The notes beneath the pieces were generated by a model. That model had not been told where the DNA came from. It saw only the letters and a list, made by a program, of their open reading frames with translations, and did no database searches. Position numbers and translations under genes: made by a program. Shown piece after piece: positions 1-5,458 of a stretch of DNA of 6,567 nt (the first letter of the stretch is position 1; every line of letters begins with the position of its first letter). The stretch comes from Prevotellaceae bacterium UBA5903 (GTDB lineage: Bacteria > Bacteroidota > Bacteroidia > Bacteroidales > Bacteroidaceae). The stretch lies in assembly GCA_002431845.1 (NCBI GenBank), contig DJEH01000004.1, forward strand, positions 1 through 6,567, read 5' to 3'.

Positions 1-67
1 AGGACTTTTCCGAGTGGACTCAAGATTAAATTTATGAGCATGATACATTATTGTAAGCAGTTGAATA

Positions 68-2692
68 TCAAGCCAACTCGACCACCGTTATGCCAGCGCC
101 ACCAAACTGCACATGCTCGTCGTGGTAGGTGCGTACACCTGGAACTGTGCGAAGATAGTTGCGCACAAGTTCGCGCAAAGCACCTGTTCCGGTGCCATGA
201 AGGATGCGTACACGCGACTGTTCTAATTGTATGGCGTCGTCAATAAAATATGAAACAGCTGTTAGAGCCTCATCAACGTGCATTCCGCGAATATCTATCT
301 CGGGCTTAAAGTGCAACTTCTTTTCGTACATGGCATCACGTGTTTCCTTGCTTACAAACGTTGCTGCTTGTCCTAACTGCGATGCAGCAGGCTGTGGCGC
401 CTCCGAAGGTTCAAGGCGATTGAGCGCAACTTGCGTGTACATCATGCCAAATAGCACCTTGGCAGTTTGCTTAGACACAGACTCTATGCGCCCTATGGTA
501 CTTTGACCTTTTATCTTTACGTAGCTACCGGCAACAAGTGCTTTAGGTTTTGCAGCCCCCATGCCAGAAGCCATTTTTCCACCAGAAGACTGTGCAACAC
601 TACGCAATTTGGCTGCAGCAGCTTCTTGACTCTGTGCATTTCGCTGACGCGCACTACCCTCGCCGTCGGCCTTGCGCTGTTGGCGCTGTTGTATCTTGGC
701 AATTTTGCGTGCTATGCGGTCTTGCTCATCGGTGTTCTGCTCCAATTCTTCCTTGAAATCGGCAAGTTGCGAGCGTACCTCACGTGTCTTTTCTTTTTCT
801 GCTTGCGCTTCCTTTATCGTACGTATGGTTTGCTCAATGCGTGCGTTCGACTGCTCTATCAAGTGTTTAGCATCGGCCTTGGCTTGTGCCATAACTTGCT
901 TACGCTCTTGCTGAAAGTTGGTCATCTCGCGCTCATACTTAGCTATGGTAGCTTCAAGTTGCTGCTCACGTTGCTCTATGCTGCGGCGCTTGCTCTCCCA
1001 AAATACTTTATTACGCACTATGTCTTGCACATATCTATCGCTCATTACATAGTCCTTACCCACAAGTTTTGTGGCATAATCTATCACGTCTTTGGGTATG
1101 CCCATTTTGCGAGCTATTTCAACTGCAAACGAACTGCCAGGATTGCCTATCTTAAGCATAAATAAGGGGCGCATTTGCGCACTATCGTAGAGCATGGCTC
1201 CATTTACGACAGCACGGTTTTGCTCTGCAAAGTGCTTTAGGTTTTGATAGTGGGTGGTGATAATGCCAAAGTTGAGATTGTCAATAAAACGTCGCAATAT
1301 GGCTTGAGCCAAAGCGCCACCTATCTGAGGTTCGGTTCCTCCGCCAAACTCATCTATAAGCAACAGACTTTTAGATTTGGCATGAAGCATCATCTCCTTC
1401 ATATTGAGCAGGTGCGACGAATAGGTTGAGAGGTCGTTTTCGAGGCTCTGCTCATCGCCAATATCCATCATGATGTCGGTAAAAATGCCTGGTTTTGATT
1501 GCTCATCAGCAGGTACAGGCATACCACATTGCAGCATGTATTGTAGCAAGCCAACAGTTTTTAAGCACACCGATTTACCACCTGCATTAGGCCCCGAAAT
1601 GAGCAATATGCGCTGCCCCGGCCGAAGGGTAACATCAAGCGGAACCACCTTGCCACCATGCTTGGCCAATGACTGCTGCAAAAGCGGATGCTTGGCTTGC
1701 ACCCAATCAATGCGTGGACGATTTTCGATAGGTAGCACCACTGCTTGGTATGCATCGCTAAACGATGTGAGGGCACGCAAATAGTCTACGTGGGCCAAAA
1801 ACTGCAAAGAATTGAGCAATGCAGATATGTTGGGGCGCACCTCTGATGTGAGTTCTTGGAGTATACGGATAACCTCTCGGCGCTCAGCTGCACGCAAGGT
1901 ACGTATCTTATTATTGGCATCCACCACAACCGAGGGCTCTATAAATACGGTTTTACCCGTGGCACTCTCGTCGTGAACAATACCCTTTATTTTTCTTTTC
2001 AAAGCAGGTGCTACGGGTATAACCAATCTGCCATCGCGCAAGGTGGGGGTTACATCTCGGTCAATATAACCTGAGGTTTGTGCCTCAATAATTATGGAAC
2101 GCAAACTATGCGATATGCCACGTGTTGTCACCTCTATTTGATGACGGATAGAAAGGAGCTCGGCCGATGCCGTGTCTTTTACCTTTCCGTATTTATTGAG
2201 TATACTATCTATGCGGCGTATGAGTTGTGGAAATACAGCCACATCTGCTGCCATAGCTCCTAATGCAGGGTATATGTATGAGGGGGTTAGCTCTTTGTCG
2301 GCCTCTTCGTCCTTGTCTACAATGTCTGCCGAAACGGCGTCATCATCGTCGGTAGTTTTTGTAAAAAACTGTGCATACGACAATACCGAACTCATAGAAC
2401 GCTTAAGATTAAATAGGTCGAGTTCTTCCATATAAGTGCGTTCGGGGCGCACCCTTAACAGCGCCTCTCTTACATCAAAAAATTCACACTCTATTTCTTC
2501 GTCAGTCTCTTCTATAAAACGCTTAAACTCGCTCGCTTCGTTGAGCGCCCGCCTAACATCTTCTATCTTAGTCATGAAATGTAGTTGTTTTTCAACCCAC
2601 TCTGTCCCTAACGAAGACATGCAACGGCCTTTTAAAAGAGTACGAATCTCTGTGAAACCTATTTTACGTTCAAAATTTTCAGGATAAATCAT
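68..2692 (-). CDS. mutS2: MutS2 family ATPase/endonuclease with C-terminal Smr domain
   Basis: MutS2 is a MutS homologue without the mismatch-recognition domain; family members bind branched DNA and suppress recombination, and some rescue collided ribosomes. The 874-residue protein shows the family order: core and lever region (about 1-330), ATPase (about 335-545) with Walker A GPNAGGKS at 367-374, the STYSSH segment at 422-427, Walker B LLLIDE at 443-448 followed by GGGTEP, and TTHY at 479-482. A charged coiled coil follows (about 555-670), then an Ala/Gln/Ser-rich linker (about 673-717), a KOW-like segment (about 718-760) and a Smr domain (about 797-874) with IDIRG at 799-803 and HGTGTGALR at 832-840, so the nuclease motifs look intact. 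An acidic stretch at about 114-133 looks like an insertion. The start MIYPENFE matches the family N-terminus; no Shine-Dalgarno is visible. It is divergent from hpt and reads from the -7 element at 2714-2721. Confidence 0.97.
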   Translation of the reverse strand: MIYPENFERKIGFTEIRTLLKGRCMSSLGTEWVEKQLHFMTKIEDVRRALNEASEFKRFIEETDEEIECEFFDVREALLRVRPERTYMEELDLFNLKRSMSSVLSYAQFFTKTTDDDDAVSADIVDKDEEADKELTPSYIYPALGAMAADVAVFPQLIRRIDSILNKYGKVKDTASAELLSIRHQIEVTTRGISHSLRSIIIEAQTSGYIDRDVTPTLRDGRLVIPVAPALKRKIKGIVHDESATGKTVFIEPSVVVDANNKIRTLRAAERREVIRILQELTSEVRPNISALLNSLQFLAHVDYLRALTSFSDAYQAVVLPIENRPRIDWVQAKHPLLQQSLAKHGGKVVPLDVTLRPGQRILLISGPNAGGKSVCLKTVGLLQYMLQCGMPVPADEQSKPGIFTDIMMDIGDEQSLENDLSTYSSHLLNMKEMMLHAKSKSLLLIDEFGGGTEPQIGGALAQAILRRFIDNLNFGIITTHYQNLKHFAEQNRAVVNGAMLYDSAQMRPLFMLKIGNPGSSFAVEIARKMGIPKDVIDYATKLVGKDYVMSDRYVQDIVRNKVFWESKRRSIEQREQQLEATIAKYEREMTNFQQERKQVMAQAKADAKHLIEQSNARIEQTIRTIKEAQAEKEKTREVRSQLADFKEELEQNTDEQDRIARKIAKIQQRQQRKADGEGSARQRNAQSQEAAAAKLRSVAQSSGGKMASGMGAAKPKALVAGSYVKIKGQSTIGRIESVSKQTAKVLFGMMYTQVALNRLEPSEAPQPAASQLGQAATFVSKETRDAMYEKKLHFKPEIDIRGMHVDEALTAVSYFIDDAIQLEQSRVRILHGTGTGALRELVRNYLRTVPGVRTYHDEHVQFGGAGITVVELA

Positions 2693-2713
2693 TTATCTAT
2701 TTCTATTTGACCA

Positions 2714-2721
2714 CAAAATTA
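2714..2721 (-). promoter_or_regulatory. Bacteroidetes-type -7 promoter element for mutS2
   Basis: Read on the minus strand this is TAATTTTG, a perfect match to the Bacteroidetes -7 consensus TAnnTTTG. It ends 21 bases before the mutS2 ATG, which implies a very short 5' leader. The usual -33 TTTG at 19-21 bases spacing is absent; the nearest TTTG lies 29 bases upstream (2751-2754). Assignment is by motif and position only. Confidence 0.6.
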
Positions 2722-2733
2722 CGAAAAAAAACG

Positions 2734-2741
2734 TATTTTTG
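2734..2741 (+). promoter_or_regulatory. Bacteroidetes-type -7 promoter element for the hpt operon
   Basis: TATTTTTG is a perfect TAnnTTTG match on the plus strand, 112 bases before the hpt ATG, giving a leader of roughly 100 nt. A TTTG at 2706-2709 could serve as the -33 element, but the 24-base spacing is longer than the usual 19-21. The element is the right arm of a near-palindrome whose left arm is the mutS2 -7 element (2714-2721), with only 12 bases between the two. Confidence 0.6.
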
Positions 2742-2777
2742 CATCTAAAACAAATTACCTATTGAATAAGCAATGCA

Positions 2778-2801
2778 GCATATCCCCCAAAAAGGATATG
2801 C
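2778..2801 (+). repeat. Perfect inverted repeat (hairpin) in the hpt leader
   Basis: GCATATCC at 2778-2785 and GGATATGC at 2794-2801 are perfectly complementary, with the 8-base spacer CCCAAAAA. The element lies about 37 bases after the plus-strand -7 element and 52 bases before the hpt start, so it would fold in the hpt mRNA leader. It could be an RNA stem-loop or a dyad operator; there is no T-tract, so it is not a typical terminator. A mini reading frame of 11 codons (ATG at 2773, stop TAG at 2806-2808, MQHIPQKGYAL) runs through it. Confidence 0.6.
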
Positions 2802-2853
2802 ACTATAGTCACTTTTACTTATTTGATAGCCTTTAGGCAAAACAACAAAGTTC

Positions 2854-3393
2854 ATGGATAAAATTAAGGTTCGCGACAAACAGTTTACTGTATCTATTTC
2901 AGAAGAGAAGATAAAAGAACGCGTGGCTCAAATTGCTACTCAAATCAGTAAAGACCTTGAAGGTAAGAAACCACTTTTCTTAGCTGTTCTGAATGGCTCT
3001 TTTGTATTTGCAGCCGACTTGATGCGTGGCATCACAACTCCATGCGAAATTACATTTGTGAAGATGGCTTCGTATGAAGGTACTTCGTCTACAGGCGCCG
3101 TTAAACAACTTATTGGCCTTAAAGAAGACATTAAAGACCGTACAGTCGTAATAGTTGAAGACATTATTGACTCGGGCTTAACAATGAAGAAAATGCTTGA
3201 ATTGCTCAAAGAAAAGCAACCAGGCGAAATACACATTGCTGCTTTATTAGTGAAGCCAGGCAATCTGAAAGTAGACCTCGACATCCCCTATTGCTGCTTT
3301 GAAATTCCTAACGATTTCATCGTGGGATATGGCCTTGACTACGATGGTGAGGGACGCAACTTGCCATGTATCTACACCGTAACAGAAGACTAA
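2854..3393 (+). CDS. hpt: hypoxanthine (guanine) phosphoribosyltransferase
   Basis: This cytosolic type I phosphoribosyltransferase converts hypoxanthine (and usually guanine) plus PRPP to IMP or GMP in purine salvage. At 179 residues it has the normal length of bacterial Hpt. Visible family parts are the VLNGSFVFAADL loop at 45-56, which binds pyrophosphate; the mobile loop MASYEGTSSTG at 71-81; the PRPP-binding motif VVIVEDIIDSGLT at 98-110 with acidic pair E102/D103; LLVKP at 131-135, whose lysine normally contacts the purine; and IPNDFIVGYGLDY at 151-163, which carries the base-stacking aromatic and the acidic residue near the metal. The first ATG gives the expected N-terminus; only A-rich sequence and no Shine-Dalgarno precede it. 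It is the first gene of a likely operon with adk, obgE and pgeF, read from the element at 2734-2741 after a leader of about 100 nt containing a hairpin. Base preference (hypoxanthine versus guanine or xanthine) cannot be read from sequence alone. Confidence 0.96.
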   Translation: MDKIKVRDKQFTVSISEEKIKERVAQIATQISKDLEGKKPLFLAVLNGSFVFAADLMRGITTPCEITFVKMASYEGTSSTGAVKQLIGLKEDIKDRTVVIVEDIIDSGLTMKKMLELLKEKQPGEIHIAALLVKPGNLKVDLDIPYCCFEIPNDFIVGYGLDYDGEGRNLPCIYTVTED

Positions 3394-3396
3394 CTG

Positions 3397-3413
3397 AGGG
3401 ATGCATAATCCCT
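3397..3413 (+). repeat. Short stem-loop between hpt and adk
   Basis: AGGGAT (3397-3402) and ATCCCT (3408-3413) pair around the 5-base loop GCATA, and two G-U pairs can extend the stem in RNA. It begins 4 bases after the hpt stop codon. No T-run follows, so it is more likely a weak mRNA stabiliser or attenuating hairpin than a full terminator. I see no TAnnTTTG in the 70-base gap, which supports read-through to adk. Confidence 0.4.
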
Positions 3414-3463
3414 TGCGTGACTGTAACTAAACTTACACAAAAATATACATTACTTACAAAACA

Positions 3464-4033
3464 ATGAAGAATATTGTTATCTTCGGTGCCCCAGGTTCTG
3501 GCAAAGGCACTCAAAGCGATTTGCTCGTAAAGAAATATGGTTTTAAGCACATCTCAACTGGCGATGTGTTGCGTGCTGAAATTAAAAACGGCACAGAACT
3601 TGGCAAAACTGCTAAGGGATATATCGATAATGGCCAACTCATTCCCGACTCTTTGATGATTGATATCTTGGCTGCTACTTACGATGCACTTTGCCCTTGC
3701 GAAGGCGTAATTTTTGATGGTTTCCCACGCACTATTCCTCAAGCTGAGGCCTTGAAGAAGATGCTTGCTGACCGCAACACTGAGGTTGCTGGCATGCTTG
3801 AACTTGATGTGCCCGAAGACATGCTTATGGAACGCCTTATCAACCGCGGAAAGACTTCAGGACGCGCTGATGACAATGCTGAAACTATCAAGAAGCGCCT
3901 TGACGTTTACAATGGTCAGACTGCTCCACTTATCGAATGGTATGAGAAGGAAGGCAAGCGTCACGCTGTAAAGGGTTATGGTGCGCTTGAAGAAATCAAC
4001 GCAGCTCTTTGCGCTGTTATCGATAGCTTATAA
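3464..4033 (+). CDS. adk: adenylate kinase (short form)
   Basis: Adenylate kinase catalyses ATP + AMP = 2 ADP in the cytosol and sets the adenylate pool for all nucleotide synthesis. The 189-residue protein shows the P-loop GAPGSGKGT at 8-16, STGDVLR at 31-37 in the AMP-binding region, DGFPRT at 85-90, and the arginine-bearing segments NRGKTSGRADDN (127-138) and KKRLDVY (143-149). The lid between these arginines is the short type: it lacks the roughly 27-residue insert and any zinc-binding cysteines seen in long bacterial Adk, which explains the length near 190. The ATG at 3464 starts directly at the beta strand before the P-loop, as expected; the sequence before it is A-rich without a Shine-Dalgarno. 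It sits 70 bases after hpt on the same strand and precedes obgE by 258 bases. Function is secure; only the exact extent of co-transcription is inferred. Confidence 0.98.
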   Translation: MKNIVIFGAPGSGKGTQSDLLVKKYGFKHISTGDVLRAEIKNGTELGKTAKGYIDNGQLIPDSLMIDILAATYDALCPCEGVIFDGFPRTIPQAEALKKMLADRNTEVAGMLELDVPEDMLMERLINRGKTSGRADDNAETIKKRLDVYNGQTAPLIEWYEKEGKRHAVKGYGALEEINAALCAVIDSL

Positions 4034-4043
4034 TAGCAATAAC

Positions 4044-4076
4044 ATATTGGCAATCAAACAATTGCATTGCTAATAT
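4044..4076 (+). repeat. Inverted repeat just after adk
   Basis: ATATTGGCAAT (4044-4054) pairs with ATTGCTAATAT (4066-4076): two 5-bp blocks joined by a G-U pair, with an 11-base loop. Competing pairings exist, TAGCAAT (4034-4040) with ATTGCTA (4066-4072) and GCAAT (4050-4054) with ATTGC (4061-4065), so the segment could switch between folds. It starts 10 bases after the adk stop and has no T-tract, so it is not a standard terminator; it may protect the 3' end of an hpt-adk message. Confidence 0.45.
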
Positions 4077-4086
4077 CAAACACATA

Positions 4087-4161
4087 ATGCGAATGTATAA
4101 ATGTGCAAGTTTATAAACGTTTGATTTACGTTTACGCAACTATGCATTTATACATCCGCAT
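4087..4161 (+). repeat. Long interrupted hairpin (75 nt) in the adk-obgE gap
   Basis: The outer arms pair as ATGCG (4087-4091) with CGCAT (4157-4161) and ATGTATAAATG (4093-4103) with CATTTATACAT (4145-4155), broken by one A/C mismatch (4092/4156). Pairing can continue inward with CA (4106-4107) to TG (4143-4144) and AGTT (4108-4111) to AACT (4138-4141), then TAAACGT (4114-4120) to ACGTTTA (4128-4134), closed by the 7-base loop TTGATTT. About 29 base pairs in one stem is far more than chance would give in 75 bases of AT-rich DNA. Its role is unknown: candidates are an RNase processing site, a structured obgE leader, or a dispersed palindromic element. Confidence 0.6.
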
Positions 4162-4178
4162 ATTTCACTTTTATAAAG

Positions 4179-4224
4179 GGTGTGTACACGCCACACCATG
4201 CTGCATAAACATCCTCTAGCAGCA
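4179..4224 (+). repeat. Two small adjacent stem-loops in the obgE leader
   Basis: GGTGTG (4179-4184) pairs with CACACC (4192-4197) around a 7-base loop, and TGCTGC (4199-4204) pairs with GCAGCA (4219-4224) around a 14-base loop. The first overlaps the 8-base palindrome GTGTACAC (4182-4189). Each is short and could be chance on its own; they are listed because they continue the run of inverted repeats through this gap. Confidence 0.3.
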
Positions 4225-4244
4225 CAACTATTAAACATGAACCC

Positions 4245-4270
4245 AAAGCAAGGTGCAATTGTCTTGCTTT
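4245..4270 (+). repeat. Perfect 8-bp hairpin shortly before the obgE start
   Basis: AAAGCAAG (4245-4252) and CTTGCTTT (4263-4270) are perfectly complementary around a 10-base spacer, ending 21 bases before the obgE ATG. The possible upstream GTG start of obgE (4253) lies in the loop, which argues that this stretch is leader rather than coding sequence. A short reading frame (ATG 4198 or 4237, stop TAA 4270-4272) also passes through it. A role in controlling obgE translation is possible but unproven. Confidence 0.45.
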
Positions 4271-4291
4271 AAAAGTAATAACTTGTACATT

Positions 4292-5455
4292 ATGCCCGAA
4301 TCAAACTTTGTAGATTACGTAAAGATTTTCTGCCGCTCAGGTAAAGGCGGACGTGGCTCAATGCATTTGCACCGAGCTAAATATCAGCCCAATGGTGGAC
4401 CTGACGGAGGTGATGGTGGTCGTGGCGGAAACGTTTATCTTCGCGGAAACCATAACTATTGGACCTTACTCCACCTACGCTATGAACGCCATGTATTTGC
4501 TGGCAACGGAGGCAATGGATCAAAGTGCTGTTCGCATGGTTCGGATGGCGAAGACCGCTATATCGACGTACCACCTGGAACGGTAGCATACGATGCAGAA
4601 ACGGGTAAGTACATCTGCGATGTCACCGAAGATGGGCAAGTTGTTATGCTTCTAAAAGGCGGACGAGGCGGTTTAGGCAATTGGCAATTCCGTACTGCTA
4701 CAAACCAGGCACCACGATATGCGCAACCTGGCGAACCCATGCAAGAGATGATGGTTATCCTCGAACTTAAACTATTGGCAGACGTTGGCTTAGTAGGCTT
4801 CCCTAATGCTGGAAAATCTACTCTGCTATCCGCTCTTTCGTCTGCCCGTCCTAAGATTGCCAACTACCCCTTCACTACGATGGAACCAAGCCTTGGTGTG
4901 GTGGCATATCGCGACAATAAGTCGTTTGTTATGGCTGATATTCCGGGTATTATTGAGGGTGCAAGCGAAGGTAAAGGCTTGGGATTGCGTTTTTTGCGAC
5001 ATATTGAGCGTAACTCATTGTTGCTATTCATGGTTCCTGGCGATACCGACAATATTGCTAAAGAATATAATGTGCTTTTGGGCGAATTGTCCAAGTTTAA
5101 TCCAGGCATGCTTGACAAGCACAGAGTGCTTGCCGTTACAAAATGCGACCTCTTGGACGATGAACTTATGGAAATGCTAAAGGCTGAACTGCCTACTGAT
5201 TTACCCGTTGTATACATATCGGCTGTTACAGGATATGGCATTGACCAGCTCAAAGACATATTGTGGGAAGAACTGAATAGCGAGAGCAACAAGCTACAAT
5301 CGGTTTCGGAAGGTGGTTCCATCGTTCACCGCGACCGCGAAGTGAATGTGCTTGACAATGATTTTGCCGATTGGCAAGCCGATTACGACGTTGAAGAGTC
5401 TGACGATGATGCCACTGAGGACGATATATACGACATTGAAGATTTGGAGGACTAA
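4292..5455 (+). CDS. obgE: Obg family GTPase (ribosome assembly)
   Basis: Obg/CgtA is an essential GTPase that binds the 50S subunit precursor and links ribosome maturation to GTP and (p)ppGpp levels. The 387-residue protein has the glycine-rich Obg fold (about 1-160, with repeats such as GGPDGGDGGRGG at 35-46), then the G domain: G1 GFPNAGKST at 169-177, the switch I segment YPFTTMEP at 192-199, G3 DIPG at 216-219, G4 TKCD at 283-286 in place of NKxD, and G5 SAVTG at 310-314. The tail from about 354 is strongly acidic. I chose the ATG at 4292 because MPESNFVDYVKIF is the expected N-terminus; an in-frame GTG at 4253 would add 13 unconserved residues from a hairpin-forming leader. No Shine-Dalgarno is seen. 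It follows adk after a structured 258-base gap and precedes pgeF by 3 bases. Confidence 0.97.
   Translation: MPESNFVDYVKIFCRSGKGGRGSMHLHRAKYQPNGGPDGGDGGRGGNVYLRGNHNYWTLLHLRYERHVFAGNGGNGSKCCSHGSDGEDRYIDVPPGTVAYDAETGKYICDVTEDGQVVMLLKGGRGGLGNWQFRTATNQAPRYAQPGEPMQEMMVILELKLLADVGLVGFPNAGKSTLLSALSSARPKIANYPFTTMEPSLGVVAYRDNKSFVMADIPGIIEGASEGKGLGLRFLRHIERNSLLLFMVPGDTDNIAKEYNVLLGELSKFNPGMLDKHRVLAVTKCDLLDDELMEMLKAELPTDLPVVYISAVTGYGIDQLKDILWEELNSESNKLQSVSEGGSIVHRDREVNVLDNDFADWQADYDVEESDDDATEDDIYDIEDLED
5446..5450 (+). promoter_or_regulatory. Shine-Dalgarno sequence for pgeF inside the end of obgE
   Basis: GGAGG ends 8 bases before the pgeF ATG at 5459, an ideal spacing, and lies within the last codons of obgE. 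It is the only clear Shine-Dalgarno match in front of a gene here; the other four starts have A-rich or unremarkable upstream sequence, as is usual in Bacteroidetes. It also encodes acidic residues of the Obg tail, so it may be partly accidental. It supports the ATG at 5459 as the start and suggests coupling to obgE translation. Confidence 0.5.
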
Positions 5456-5458
5456 GCA

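Noticed and set aside
1..67. Possible gene ends at the left edge: plus-strand frames stopping at 27-29 (DFSEWTQD) and 35-37, and a minus-strand ATG at 46-48 open to the edge (MYHAHKFNLESTRKSP)
   Set aside because: Each is under 17 codons within the window and matches nothing I recognise; no promoter or Shine-Dalgarno supports any of them. The plus-strand DFSEWTQD end could be a convergent gene but cannot be judged from 29 bases.
467..1165. 232-codon plus-strand open frame antisense to mutS2
   Set aside because: It lies wholly inside the well-supported mutS2 gene on the other strand, has a Cys/Leu/Tyr-rich composition typical of a reverse-complement shadow, and shows no recognisable domain.
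4558..5322. Minus-strand open frames (101 and 152 codons) inside obgE
   Set aside because: They are antisense shadows of the conserved Obg coding sequence with serine-rich, domain-free translations.
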